A stretch of DNA of 64,000 nucleotides from Methylorubrum sp. B1-46 (GCF_021117295.1 NZ_CP088247.1:3921001-3985000), one strand, 5' to 3'; numbered from the stretch's first letter, positions 36,262 through 45,985 are shown. Notes: generated by a model not told the origin, from the sequence alone. Numbers and translations are program-made.

Positions 36262-36790
36262 TACGTAGGACGTTGTCCGAGCGGATGTGGCTGGGCACAC
36301 CGCGCAGGATGAACAGGTCGGACAGCACGTCGATGACGTCCGCCGCCTTGAGCTTGCGTGCGACCCGGATCGCCAAGCACTCGCGCGTAAACTCATCGAC
36401 CACGTTGAGCATCCGGAACTTGCGCCCGTCATGGGTGCGCGCTTCGACAAAGTCGTAGGACCAGACGTGATCGCGGTGCTCCGCTCGCAGTCGCAGGCAC
36501 GAGCCGTCCCCATCCCAGATGCGGCCACGCTTGGGCTGCCTGGCCGGGACCTTCAGCCCCTCGCGCCGCCAGATCCGCTCCACCCGCTTGTCGTTGACCC
36601 GCCAGCCGGCCGCCTTCAGCAAGGCGCTGATCTTCCAATAGCCGTAGCGGCCGTGCTTCTCGGCCAACGCGACGAGGTCGCTGGTCAACGCGGCTTCGTC
36701 GTCTCTGCCCCGCGGCACCTTACGCTGTGTCGAGCGGTGCTGCCCGAGCGCCCGGCAGGCGCGGCGCTCGGATAGGTCAAACCGCGCCAT
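36262..36790 (-). mobile_element. IS3-family orfB N-terminal two-thirds
   Basis: MARFDLSERRACRALGQHRS, KHGRYGYWKISALLKAAGWR, HRDHVWSYDFVEARTHDGRK (first Asp) and VLSDLFILRGVPSHIRSDN (second Asp), then a break at about 36262. The Glu motif is missing. The 36186-36261 stretch between it and the IS110 piece is unassigned. Confidence 0.72.
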
Positions 36791-37220
36791 CCAGGTTCCT
36801 CCTGCTCAGAGGGCTAACGATGCTGCGGCTCAACCGTGCCAGCCATTATGGTTTCGCGACCAAGCTCGGCTTCAAACCCCGTTTCTCAGACAACCTCCTA
36901 GCCCTGAGCAAACAGCACGTCCGCATGACGGGCTTGGCGAACGCACCCTTGGACTTGCATCGTTTCGTTCCCTCCCATACGTCCTCGTTTCCTTAGTGCG
37001 TGTCAATTATGCAACATATAGGCAATTGGGTCATATAAATCCAGCAAGCGCGCATTATGAGAAATAAACATATGATGGCGAGCCAGTCCCTTGCTCAGGA
37101 ATGTATCCTCGATGGTGCATGCGATACATAAGCACCCGAAATAGGGTTGTGCTTTGACCTAGCCGTCTTATACGGTCTACTGGTGGAACTAGGGCAGCAA
37201 GAGAAGAGCACGGGCCTCGG
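36791..37220. other. intergenic region upstream of the rfb operon
   Basis: After the IS3 edge (to about 36840) there is a moderately AT-rich stretch, most pronounced at 37000-37080, where the rfbC promoter is likely. I see no defined operator, RNA or credible gene. Confidence 0.35.
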
Positions 37221-37772
37221 ATGCATGTGATCGAAACCGAGATCCCGGCGGTCAAGCGGGTGATCCCGAAGCGCCATGGAGACGACCGCGGCTGGTTCTC
37301 GGAAGTCTACCGCGCCGACGTGCTGACCGAGCGCGGCATCACCAACACCTTCATCCAGGACAACCAGTCCTTCTCGGCACCCGCTTGGACCATCCGCGGC
37401 CTACACTTCCAGATCGCACCCAACGCCCAGGCGAAGCTGATCCGGGTGCTGGCCGGCGCGATCCTCGATTTGGCCGTCGATCTCCGCTCCGACTCACCCA
37501 CCTACGGCTGCCACGTTGGGGTGCGGCTCGATGCGGCGGGCGGAGAGCAGCTGTTTGTGCCCGCCGGCTTCGCCCACGGCTTTTGCACTCTGGAGCCGAA
37601 CACCATGGTGGCCTACAAGGTCGATGCCTATTACAGCCCGGCGGATGACCGGAACCTGCGGTGGAACGATCCGGCCATCGGCATCGAATGGCCGGTGGCG
37701 GACGCCGACGCGATCCTCTCGGGCAAGGACAAGGCCGCGCCCCTCCTGGCCGATCTCGGGCGAGTGTTCTGA
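37221..37772 (+). CDS. rfbC: dTDP-4-dehydrorhamnose 3,5-epimerase
   Basis: 183 residues. Epimerises C3 and C5 of dTDP-4-dehydro-6-deoxyglucose, the third step of dTDP-L-rhamnose synthesis. RmlC cupin features: [19 protein letters not shown], the substrate loop [20 protein letters not shown] (with the catalytic His in GLHFQ), [15 protein letters not shown] and [20 protein letters not shown]. The length is normal. First gene of the rfbC-rfbB-rfbD-rfbA-glycosyltransferase run; 107 bp separates it from rfbB. High GC. Confidence 0.95.
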   Translation: MHVIETEIPAVKRVIPKRHGDDRGWFSEVYRADVLTERGITNTFIQDNQSFSAPAWTIRGLHFQIAPNAQAKLIRVLAGAILDLAVDLRSDSPTYGCHVGVRLDAAGGEQLFVPAGFAHGFCTLEPNTMVAYKVDAYYSPADDRNLRWNDPAIGIEWPVADADAILSGKDKAAPLLADLGRVF

Positions 37773-37879
37773 TCCCGGGCCCCGGAGCGGATCTGCCGAA
37801 AGGATCGGACCCGATCCGAGATCGGACCGGGGCGTCCCCGCATCCGCGCCGCGGACATGAATCGACGGAGTTGAGAGCG

Positions 37880-38956
37880 ATGCGCATTCTGGTGACGGGC
37901 GGCTGCGGCTTCATCGGCTCGGCCCTCGTGCTGCATCTGGTGCAGGATCTCGGCCACGAGGTGCTCACCCTTGATGCGCTCACCTACGCCGCCAACCCGA
38001 TCTCGCTGCAGCCCCTGGCGGACGATCCCCGCCACCGCCTGGAGCAGGCCGACATCTGTGATCCGGCCCGCGTCCACGCCCTCTACGCCGCGTTCCGGCC
38101 CGATGCGGTGATGCATCTGGCCGCCGAGAGCCATGTCGACCGCTCGATCACCGATCCGGGGGCCTTCGTGCGCACCAACGTCATCGGCACCCAGGTGATG
38201 CTCGACGGCGCCCGCACCCATTGGGAGAGCCTCGACGGCGAAGCCAAGGCGAAGTTCCGCTTCCTCCACGTCTCGACCGACGAGGTCTACGGCTCGCTGC
38301 CGCCGGACGCCTTCTTCACCGAGGAGAGCCGCTACGATCCGCGCTCGCCCTATTCCGCCTCGAAGGCGGCCTCCGACCACCTCGCCCGGGCCTGGCACGA
38401 GACCTACGGCCTGCCGGTGCTGGTGACGAACTGCTCGAACAATTACGGGCCGCGCCACTTCCCGGAGAAGCTGATCCCGCTGATGATCCTGGCGGCGCTC
38501 GCGGGCAAGCCGCTGCCGGTCTACGGCGACGGCCTGAACGAGCGCGACTGGATCCATGTCGAGGACCATGCCCGCGGCCTCGTCGCGGTGCTGGAGCGCG
38601 GCCGGGTCGGCGAGACCTACCTGCTCGGCGGGCGCTCGGTTCGCAACAACCTCGAAGTGGTGAAGGCGCTCTGTGCCGCCTTCGACCGGCTCAAACCCGA
38701 GAACGGTCCGCACGAGCGCCTGATCACTTTTGTGGCCGACCGGCCCGGCCACGACCGGCGCTATGCCATCGATCCGTCGAAAGCCGAGCGTGAGGTCGGC
38801 TGGCAGCCGACCAAGGTGTTCGAGCAGGCGCTGGAAGAGACCGTGCGCTGGTACCTCGACAACGAGGCGTGGTGGCGCCCGATCCGCGAGGGCCGCTATT
38901 CCGGCGAGCGCCTCGGCCTCGCCGGCAAGGGCGGTCTCGCCGGCAAGAGCGCCTGA
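37880..38956 (+). CDS. rfbB: dTDP-glucose 4,6-dehydratase
   Basis: 358 residues from ATG 37880 ([20 protein letters not shown]), preceded by GGAG at 37867-37870; the open frame begins earlier but has no family sequence there. Extended [15 protein letters not shown]+ loop, [33 protein letters not shown] (the Thr-Asp-Glu catalytic set) and [15 protein letters not shown] (YxxxK). [20 protein letters not shown] is a dehydratase signature. Converts dTDP-glucose to the 4-keto-6-deoxy sugar. The C-terminus is slightly extended ([13 protein letters not shown]). Thirteen bp upstream of rfbD. Confidence 0.96.
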   Translation: MRILVTGGCGFIGSALVLHLVQDLGHEVLTLDALTYAANPISLQPLADDPRHRLEQADICDPARVHALYAAFRPDAVMHLAAESHVDRSITDPGAFVRTNVIGTQVMLDGARTHWESLDGEAKAKFRFLHVSTDEVYGSLPPDAFFTEESRYDPRSPYSASKAASDHLARAWHETYGLPVLVTNCSNNYGPRHFPEKLIPLMILAALAGKPLPVYGDGLNERDWIHVEDHARGLVAVLERGRVGETYLLGGRSVRNNLEVVKALCAAFDRLKPENGPHERLITFVADRPGHDRRYAIDPSKAEREVGWQPTKVFEQALEETVRWYLDNEAWWRPIREGRYSGERLGLAGKGGLAGKSA

Positions 38957-38969
38957 GGAGCGCGTGAGC

Positions 38970-39860
38970 ATGGAGATCCTGATCCTCGGCGGCGCCGGGC
39001 AGGTCGGCACGGAGCTTCAGGCCTTGCCGTGGCCCGAGGGCGTGCGGGTGCATGCGCCCGACCGGCAGAGCCTCGACATCACCGACGAGGCCGCTGTCGC
39101 CGCGGCCCTCGACGCGCGCGCCTACGCGGCGGTGATCAACACGGCGGCCTACACCGCGGTGGACAAGGCCGAGAGTGAGGTCGCCGCCGCGTGGCGCCTG
39201 AACGCGCTGGCGCCCGCCATCCTCGCCGCGGAGACGAAGCGGCGCGATATCCCCCTCGTCCATGTCTCGACCGACTACGTCTTCGAGGGTTCGGGCGAAG
39301 GCTTCTATGCGCCCGATGCGCCGGTGAACCCGCAAAGCGTCTACGGCGCCAGCAAGGCGGCGGGCGAGATGGCGGTACGCAGCGCCAACCCGCGCCACGC
39401 GATCGTCCGCACCGCCTGGGTGGTGAGCCCGCACCGGGGCAACTTCGTCAAGACGATGCTGCGGTTGGCAAACGAGCGGGAGCGGCTCACCGTGGTGGAC
39501 GACCAGCACGGCTGCCCGACCTCGGCCGCCGACCTCGCGGGCGCGCTTGCCGCCATCGCCCTGCGGATGGCGGGTGACGCGACCGCGCCGACCGGCACCG
39601 TCCACTGCGTCAACGACGGCGCGACCACGTGGTGCGACTTCGCCCGCGCGATCGTCGCGGGCGCGGCCCGGCGCGGCGGATGCAGCGTTCCGGTCGAGGG
39701 CATCCCGACCGCCGCCTACCCGACCCCGGCCCGGCGCCCGGCCAATTCCCGCCTCTCGACCCAGAGCCTGACCGACGCCTACGGCCTCGCGCCCCGCTCC
39801 TGGGAGGCGGCGCTCGACGACATCCTCGACCGGCTGGTCGGGCCGGTCCGCTCCCACTGA
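38970..39860 (+). CDS. rfbD: dTDP-4-dehydrorhamnose reductase
   Basis: 296 residues from ATG 38970 (MEILILGGAGQVGTELQALP), with GAGGAG at 38955-38960. NADPH-dependent final step giving dTDP-L-rhamnose. RmlD SDR motifs: GGAGQVGTEL, VINTAAYTAVDKAESE, LVHVSTDYVFEGSGEGFYAP, YGASKAAGEMAV (YxxxK) and AIVRTAWVVSPHRGNFVKTM. ARRPANSRLSTQSL matches the RmlD end. A long antisense frame over this gene is a GC shadow. Sixteen bp before rfbA. Confidence 0.96.
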   Translation: MEILILGGAGQVGTELQALPWPEGVRVHAPDRQSLDITDEAAVAAALDARAYAAVINTAAYTAVDKAESEVAAAWRLNALAPAILAAETKRRDIPLVHVSTDYVFEGSGEGFYAPDAPVNPQSVYGASKAAGEMAVRSANPRHAIVRTAWVVSPHRGNFVKTMLRLANERERLTVVDDQHGCPTSAADLAGALAAIALRMAGDATAPTGTVHCVNDGATTWCDFARAIVAGAARRGGCSVPVEGIPTAAYPTPARRPANSRLSTQSLTDAYGLAPRSWEAALDDILDRLVGPVRSH

Positions 39861-39876
39861 TCAGGACGTGTTTGCC

Positions 39877-40773
39877 ATGAAGGGCATCGTGCTCGCCGGC
39901 GGCTCCGGCACAAGGCTGCATCCGGCCACGCTCGCCATCAACAAGCAGCTGCTGCCGGTCTACGACAAGCCGATGATCTACTACCCGATCTCGGTGCTGA
40001 TGCTGGCGGGCATCCGCGAGATCCTGATCATCTCGAGCCCGGAGCATCTCGGCAACTACCAGCGCCTGCTCGGCACGGGCGAGCAGTTCGGGCTGACCTT
40101 CTCCTACGCGGTGCAGCCGCGGCCCGAGGGTCTGGCCCAGGCCTTCCTCATCGGCCGCGACTTCGTCGGCGCCGACGACGTGGCGCTGGTGCTGGGCGAC
40201 AACCTGTTCTTCGGCAACGGCATGAGCGAACTGCTCGCCAAGGCCCGCGCCCGCACGAGCGGGGCGACGGTGTTCGCCTACCACGTCGATCATCCGGAGG
40301 CCTACGGCGTCGTCACCCTCGACGAGGCCGGCCGCCCGCTGCGGCTGGTGGAGAAGCCGAAGACCCCCGAAAGCCCCTGGGCGGTGACCGGCCTGTACTT
40401 CTACGACAACCAAGTGCTCGACATCGCCGCCGCCGTGACGCCGTCGGACCGGGGTGAACTCGAGATCACGAGCGTCAACCAAGCCTATCTCGAACGCGGC
40501 CAGCTTCATGTCGAGCAAATGAGCCGCGGCTATGCGTGGCTCGACACGGGGACCCACGACAGCCTGCTGGAGGCCGCCGAGTTCGTGCGGGTGCTGCAGC
40601 ACCGGCAGGGGCTTCAGGTGGCCTGTCTGGAAGAGATCGCCTACCTTCAGGGCTTCATCGGCCGCGAGCAGTTGCAGGCGCGGGGCGAGTTGTTCGCCAA
40701 GACCAAGTACGGCAAAAATCTATTACGGCTTCTAACCGAGTCGGAGCAGCATCGAATGCCCAGCAATCTATAG
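39877..40773 (+). CDS. rfbA: glucose-1-phosphate thymidylyltransferase
   Basis: 298 residues from ATG 39877 (MKGIVLAGGSGTRLHPATLA); a GTG at 39868 is in frame, but AGGA at 39863-39866 fits the ATG. First committed step: glucose-1-phosphate + dTTP to dTDP-glucose. Motifs: GGSGTRL nucleotide loop, YDKPMIYYPISVLMLAGI, ALVLGDNLFFGNGM (metal-binding Asp), RLVEKPKTPESPWAVTGLYF and GYAWLDTGTHDSLLEAAEFV. The extreme C-terminus (LLTESEQHRMPSNL) diverges from the usual and coincides with the drop to AT-rich DNA, marking the junction between the native operon and the acquired glycosyltransferase. Confidence 0.95.
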   Translation: MKGIVLAGGSGTRLHPATLAINKQLLPVYDKPMIYYPISVLMLAGIREILIISSPEHLGNYQRLLGTGEQFGLTFSYAVQPRPEGLAQAFLIGRDFVGADDVALVLGDNLFFGNGMSELLAKARARTSGATVFAYHVDHPEAYGVVTLDEAGRPLRLVEKPKTPESPWAVTGLYFYDNQVLDIAAAVTPSDRGELEITSVNQAYLERGQLHVEQMSRGYAWLDTGTHDSLLEAAEFVRVLQHRQGLQVACLEEIAYLQGFIGREQLQARGELFAKTKYGKNLLRLLTESEQHRMPSNL

Positions 40774-40829
40774 CATGAAACGAGAATAGGTTCACTAAGC
40801 GTGCGACGCAACGCATTGGATAGGAAATT

Positions 40830-43800
40830 ATGCGCTTTTTTTTCAGCAAGTCTAAACGGAAGAAGCTCAGTTTATTGAAGGGCACGTGCCTGCTTGACTC
40901 TGAGTACTATAGAGCAAACTATGGCATCGGTCCATACACAAGTGCTGAAAAACACTTTCTTGAAATTGGATGGAAGCTGGGGTTCAATCCATCGCCATTT
41001 TTCAACACGAGGTATTATCTAAAATTATATAACGACGTTGCGCAAAAGAAAATGAATCCTCTGGTTCATTATCTCACCAACGGCGGAAGAGAGTTAAGGA
41101 GGCCCTCCGACGATTTCGATGTCCAAGCTTATCTTGCCGCTCATCCAACGTTCTCAGATTCTGATAAAACTCCGGCTGAACATTGCATAATCACATATGG
41201 CAGCTTCGACTGGAGGGCGCAGCAACCGCACTTGCCAAAAGTGTCAAACGCCGCAGTCAATGCATTCGTCAGATTTTTTGATCCTGATTATTATATCTCG
41301 CATAACGATGACGTGGCTGCAAGCGGTACCGACCCCTTAACCCATTTCGTTAATCATGGACAATACGAGTATCGCGATCCAGCTCCTAATTTCGACACGT
41401 TTTACGTTCAGAAGTTCCTAAAGTCTGCATTAGAGACTCAGGACAGTTTGATAAATTTGCTACATAAGTTCGACGACGTAAATAGTATCAAGTTGCAAAA
41501 TGACGAGGCCATCCAATTAGATGAGGCGGGGGCGACTTCAACGCAATCCACCATCGACAACGAACCGACGTTATGCGTTCATGTCCATTGCTATTACCCG
41601 GAGTTGATTTCAGAGATGATCGCGGGATTCAGGAGTTTGCCCGCCGCGTCTACAATTGTCATCACCACCACTTCGGCGGCTGACAGCGAATTTATCAAAA
41701 ATTGCTTGATCAAATTTCGTGTCGAGCAGCAATCAATTGTCCGTGTCGTTACAAATCGAGGTCGAGATATCGCCCCATTTCTGATTGGTTGTCGCGACAT
41801 TTGGGGCAAATTCGATCTAGTCTTGCACCTACATACCAAAAGAAGCACGCATGTTTACTGGGGTGATGATTGGCGCCGGTATCTTCTTGATCAAACGTTG
41901 GGTTCAAAGCAGCTCGTCGACAAAATAATTGCGACATTCAAATTTAAACCTGAGTTAGGATGTCTTTATCCGAGGAACTATTACCGAATCAGAGAATTCG
42001 TTGCAATCGAAAACAACAAGTCTAGCATACGAAATCACTTCAGAGCAGTCGATCTCGAGGGTGATGCCACCATCCAGGCTGATTATCCAGCTGGTTCAAT
42101 GGCCTGGTACCGTACGAGAAGCCTCTCTCGCCTGTTTGATCGAGAAATCACGCTACAGCATTTCGAAGATGAAAATCACCAGGTCGACCTAACCTTCGCG
42201 CACGCTTTGGAGCGTATTCTGCCGATTACGGTTCGTAAATCGGGCTTCCAAGTTCGTAATTATAGCACTCGGTTCCGTCAGAAACTTATACCTGTCGACG
42301 GTGTGCCGAGCCGAGAGGTTACAGAGGCCGTAAGCGCTTCGGATTGGTTGCGAGATAGCCCTCGCATCGCACGAAGGGCTCCGGTCTCATATGAAAGTCT
42401 TAGCTCGTCATTCAATCGCGGTCGATTGGACATCCAATGGATCCTACCATCGTTCTCACAAGCTGGGGCGGGGGGGCATATGACAATCTTCCGCATAGTG
42501 CATTATCTCGAGAAGTTTGGGCACCACCAAACGATCTGGTTTCAGAATTCCGTGCACTTCCCCAATCAAGCTGCAGCAAAGCGCAGAATTCAGGATTGGT
42601 ATCAACCGATAGGTGATAGGGTCCACGTTCGTTTCCTGCCAGACGACGTGCGTCAGATCACCGGAGACGTCTTGATCGCTACTGATTGTTGGACTGCTTT
42701 TCCAGCGGCGCAAGTTGTCAACGTCAAGGAGAAATTTTACTTTATTCAAGACTTTGAGCCATCATTTCATCCGATGGGTGAGCTGTATATGCTCGCTGAT
42801 TCGACATACAGCTATGGGTACTCCATGCTTTGTGCTGGGAAGTGGCTGTTAAATCTTATGAATGCGCGAGGTGCTTGGGCGCGTCAGTGGGACTTATGTG
42901 CCGATCACAATGTTTATTATCCGGGCGTAGCAAGAACCCAAGTCAAAAATCCCCTACGTATCGCGTTCTATGCTCGTCAATATACGCCGCGACGTGCTGT
43001 AGCGCTCGGATTTGCTGCATTTGAACTTCTTCATAGAAGGGGCGTGAATTTTCATGTGGACCTCTTTGGTGAGGCAGACCTGAAAATCGATTATAGCTTT
43101 CCCCATTCGCAGCACGGCATTCTCAGTCCACAAGAGCTAAGCGAGCTGTATCGTTCGAGCGATATCGGTATTGTATTCTCAACGACAAATTACTCACTCA
43201 TTCCTCTCGAGATGATGGCTTGTGGTTTGCCAGTAGTCGAAATAGATAATGAAAGTACGCGGGCTATATTCAAGAAAGACGAGGTATATTTCGCGCAGCC
43301 GATGCCATATAGTATTGCAGACGCTATCACCGACCTTGCATCAAATAGCCTTAAGAGAAGCGCCCAACGCGAACGCGGTTTAAATTTTGTAAATGATACA
43401 TCGTGGGAGCGAAGTGCACAGTCCATCGAAGACGCTATGATCGAGCGGTTGATCGAAAAAGGGTACAAGCAGGCTGAACCCGATCGTGTCGCGACGCCGG
43501 CGGTCATCAGCGCGATGAAAGCCACGGTTTTCATACCGACTTACAACGCTGGGCCAGAATTCGAGCGGGTCCTTGAAGCAGTGACGACACAAGTAACCGA
43601 CTTCAAATTTGACGTATTGTTGATTGATAGTGGGTCTTCCGATGATACAACTTCATTGGCTGCTCGTTACCAGCATAAGAATGTTCGCGTCGAAAAAATC
43701 GATAAAACTGAGTTTCAGCACGGAAGGACACGCAATCTCGGCATTGAGCGATCCGCTGGTCAGTTCGTCGCTGTCATCACGCAAGATGCGTGTCCAAGCG

Positions 43801-44420
43801 ATCGCTTTTGGTTGTCGCAGTTAATTTCAGGGTTCGATTACGGGCCGAGAGTAGCCGGTGTAATCGGTCGCCATGAAGCTTATCCCGAGCATGACCCCTT
43901 CACGAGAAGAGACATTCGTGACATGTTCGACAATCTCGCAGTGCTCCCTAAGGTACTAGATCGTGAGGTAGGTCTTCCATCGTATATATATCCTGGAAGT
44001 CGGGACTGGGGTATGTTGATGCGATTCTATTCGGACAACAATTCCGCTATTTCGCGTGAGGTATGGAAGCGGCATCCTTATCCCGAAGTCGAGTGGGGTG
44101 AGGATCAGCTCTGGGCCGAAGAAATCTTGCGCCTTGGCTATCAGAAAGCATATGTCGACAGTGCTGTCGTTTATCATTCGCATTCCTTTAGTCTCGGTCA
44201 TCAATACTCTGTTTCCGCTACTGAAGGGCGATTCTGGGGCAAGCGTTTCGGTATCGATTTGCATCCAGACGTAGAGTCTTCGATCGCTTCCATGAATGAG
44301 CGAGATCGTGCATATGCTCTGGAAATGAGGATCAGCGACGCCTTGCTCAAGCAAAGACAGCTGATGAATCGTGCAACAGTGCAGGGTCGGCATTTCGGAT
44401 ATGAGGAAAGTTGTCGCTGA
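40830..44420 (+). CDS. multidomain rhamnan-type glycosyltransferase (repeats + RgpF-like + WsaF-like + GT2)
   Basis: 1196 residues. Residues about 20-220: three to four copies of the FD..YY...DVA repeat also found in the 4225-7338 protein (FFNTRYYLKLYNDVAQKKMN and FFDPDYYISHNDDVAASG). Residues about 248-470: RgpF-like rhamnan-synthesis domain (LCVHVHCYYPELISEMIAGF, VVTNRGRDIAPFLIGCRDIW, FDLVLHLHTKRSTH). Residues about 525-870: WsaF/GT4-like (IQWILPSFSQAGAGGHMTIF, RIVHYLEKFGHHQTIWF, FFIQDFEPSF-like segment YFIQDFEPSFHPMGE, SDIGIVFSTTNYSLIPLEMM). Residues about 905-1150: GT2 of rhamnosyltransferase type (VFIPTYNAGPEFERVLEAVT, LLIDSGSSDDTTSLAARY, EFQHGRTRNLGIERSAGQF, AVITQDACPSDRFWL). It starts 56 bp after rfbA on the same strand, so dTDP-rhamnose is the likely donor. 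Much AT-richer than rfbA. Confidence 0.82.
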   Translation: MRFFFSKSKRKKLSLLKGTCLLDSEYYRANYGIGPYTSAEKHFLEIGWKLGFNPSPFFNTRYYLKLYNDVAQKKMNPLVHYLTNGGRELRRPSDDFDVQAYLAAHPTFSDSDKTPAEHCIITYGSFDWRAQQPHLPKVSNAAVNAFVRFFDPDYYISHNDDVAASGTDPLTHFVNHGQYEYRDPAPNFDTFYVQKFLKSALETQDSLINLLHKFDDVNSIKLQNDEAIQLDEAGATSTQSTIDNEPTLCVHVHCYYPELISEMIAGFRSLPAASTIVITTTSAADSEFIKNCLIKFRVEQQSIVRVVTNRGRDIAPFLIGCRDIWGKFDLVLHLHTKRSTHVYWGDDWRRYLLDQTLGSKQLVDKIIATFKFKPELGCLYPRNYYRIREFVAIENNKSSIRNHFRAVDLEGDATIQADYPAGSMAWYRTRSLSRLFDREITLQHFEDENHQVDLTFAHALERILPITVRKSGFQVRNYSTRFRQKLIPVDGVPSREVTEAVSASDWLRDSPRIARRAPVSYESLSSSFNRGRLDIQWILPSFSQAGAGGHMTIFRIVHYLEKFGHHQTIWFQNSVHFPNQAAAKRRIQDWYQPIGDRVHVRFLPDDVRQITGDVLIATDCWTAFPAAQVVNVKEKFYFIQDFEPSFHPMGELYMLADSTYSYGYSMLCAGKWLLNLMNARGAWARQWDLCADHNVYYPGVARTQVKNPLRIAFYARQYTPRRAVALGFAAFELLHRRGVNFHVDLFGEADLKIDYSFPHSQHGILSPQELSELYRSSDIGIVFSTTNYSLIPLEMMACGLPVVEIDNESTRAIFKKDEVYFAQPMPYSIADAITDLASNSLKRSAQRERGLNFVNDTSWERSAQSIEDAMIERLIEKGYKQAEPDRVATPAVISAMKATVFIPTYNAGPEFERVLEAVTTQVTDFKFDVLLIDSGSSDDTTSLAARYQHKNVRVEKIDKTEFQHGRTRNLGIERSAGQFVAVITQDACPSDRFWLSQLISGFDYGPRVAGVIGRHEAYPEHDPFTRRDIRDMFDNLAVLPKVLDREVGLPSYIYPGSRDWGMLMRFYSDNNSAISREVWKRHPYPEVEWGEDQLWAEEILRLGYQKAYVDSAVVYHSHSFSLGHQYSVSATEGRFWGKRFGIDLHPDVESSIASMNERDRAYALEMRISDALLKQRQLMNRATVQGRHFGYEESCR

Positions 44421-45002
44421 CCTTTGCTGTCAGCCCGCCCATTTCGGCCCCTTAGCGAATTGGCCGCCCCCTGAAGGGTGGTCCTCCTGCGGTGTGGTTT
44501 TGTGGTATGTGGTGGCTGTTTTCATGGACAGATGCACCTTGGCGTGGCTCAGCACAGTGCGCGGCGCGATCGGTATGGGCACATCGGGCAACCAGTCCTG
44601 CAGCGGATTGGCGCGGGGGAGTTCGTGGGCTTGGCCAAGTGTGATGCGGAAGCCGGCCTTGCATGCATCAGCGCAAGAGCCAGCGAGACACATGTAATCG
44701 ATCTCACGGCCGCGGCGATCGGCCATGGTCACGGTTGATGCGCTTCCCTGGTGAATATGTACGAACAGTAAACGGCCGAGATTAGGTCCCTCCTCGACTG
44801 CGCCCGCGGGGTCGGCATCAACGAGGTGACGGTTCGGGAAATCGACAAGGCCATCGGGTTGGCGGCTGCTGAGGCCAGCGTCGGCGATAACGCCACCATG
44901 GCTGAGGTGCGGAAACGGATGCTCGCGGTGGCGGGCGGGGAGCTGAAACGGAAAGCCCCGCGCAGCGGGAGCTGGCGGGGCTGATGACTTCGGGCGGGCG
45001 CC
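44421..45002. other. IS-free but gene-poor stretch with coding scraps
   Basis: Plus-strand frame 44772-44984 lacks a start codon but reads like protein: LLDCARGVGINEVTVREIDK, AIGLAAAEASVGDNATMAEV, RKRMLAVAGGELKRKAPRSG. It is probably the 3' part of a lost gene. Minus-strand 44430-44732 (for example GFRITLGQAHELPRANPLQD) is a weaker candidate. Neither family is recognised. Confidence 0.35.
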
Positions 45003-45362
45003 TCAGACGAAATCGATGCCGTGCATGCGATCCTGCACCCACAAGATCCTGCATTGCCGCTGAATTTCGAGCGTCGGCACAAAGAGTCGTGCGACACGGG
45101 AAACGCTGAAGTCAGGGTCGGCCTCGACGACAGCCCCGGTCTCGGTGCGGCTGCGGACCCGGCACTCCTTGGGAACCGACAGATGGCTGAAAATTAAATA
45201 TCCAATGTCATCGAGATCATCGTTCTCTTTCCGACCTTGAGGCTTGCCCATACCGCTTGCCCACCCAGCATACCGGTCCGTTGCATCATAAGCTTCATGC
45301 CCGATCTTGTGACAGGCGTCACGCCCTTCATCCCGTTCAAGCGAGCCAGATCGACCCGTCAT
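45003..45362 (-). CDS. small PilZ-like protein
   Basis: 119 residues. The last 60 residues have the layout of the short PilZ-type proteins common in Methylobacterium: SVPKECRVRSRTETGAVVEA, then SVSRVARLFVPTLEIQRQCR and RILWVQDRMHGIDFV, where C.V..(R/W)....IGV(D)F is the usual last strand. The canonical RxxxR c-di-GMP motif is only partly present (RVRSR). The N-terminal half is low-confidence, and the true start may be the Met at about residue 38. If real, it could sense c-di-GMP, which would fit control of exopolysaccharide, but that is inference. Confidence 0.5.
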   Translation of the reverse strand: MTGRSGSLERDEGRDACHKIGHEAYDATDRYAGWASGMGKPQGRKENDDLDDIGYLIFSHLSVPKECRVRSRTETGAVVEADPDFSVSRVARLFVPTLEIQRQCRILWVQDRMHGIDFV

Positions 45363-45754
45363 TTCCTTTTCGAAATTGAGCGCGGGATCCGGCTGTCAAC
45401 CAAGCAATCGATTCCGAAAAAAAACACCGCGGTTGGGGCCGGGTGGAGCTGAGTGTCTTCTTGCAGGAAGGCTTGGCGCTACCCAGGGCGTGGGCCAGAG
45501 CGGGCGATGGCCATGCCCGCTACGCACGGCGCCTGCATACCTCCTCCAACGCCCCCTGCTAACGGAAAACCAAGCTGCGGCGAATTGGGCGGGGCAAGTG
45601 CGCCATAATGACCTACACCCGTTGGAGGGCTGGTATCTGTTAGACGGGTGGGTACGAGCATATAGTCCGTTCTATGGTGCTGGCAAATCTGCAAGCCTCG
45701 CCGCGGCCAAACTGCCGTATCAAACGCCCCACCCATCGAGATCAGGGATCGGGG

Positions 45755-45985
45755 ATGGTGTGCGCGGTGACATCGGCGCTGACGAGTGAGGTGGAAACCC
45801 GCGCTGAGCGGTATCTGGAGCGATCGAAGGACAACGCCGTGGCTGCCCTCCGACCGGCCATCTTTGATCCGCTCGTAGATGCCGTGGAGTAGCGGTACAA
45901 GCGCCACGCTGCCGAGCGGTCCGACTCTCGCGGGTTCAAGCGATGGCTGCCGGCGGCTTTTGCGGAGCTGCAGCGTCAAGCATGA
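45755..45985 (+). pseudogene. small hypothetical gene with an in-frame stop
   Basis: The frame reads SALTSEVETRAERYLERSKD, NAVAALRPAIFDPLVDAVE, TAG at 45890-45892, then RYKRHAAERSDSRGFKRWLP, AAFAELQRQA to TGA at 45985. Both halves look like one basic helical protein of about 75 residues. Family unknown. Confidence 0.4.

Noticed and set aside
36727..36996. 89-residue plus-strand frame
   Set aside because: Starts antisense to the IS3 fragment and shows no family or ribosome site.
37631..39010. 459-residue minus-strand frame
   Set aside because: Antisense to rfbB and the end of rfbC, with no recognisable domain.
38724..39857. 377-residue minus-strand frame
   Set aside because: Antisense to rfbD, which has all SDR motifs; GC shadow.
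45479..45979. 166-residue minus-strand frame
   Set aside because: No family features. The plus strand carries a more protein-like frame with a single stop (45755-45985).
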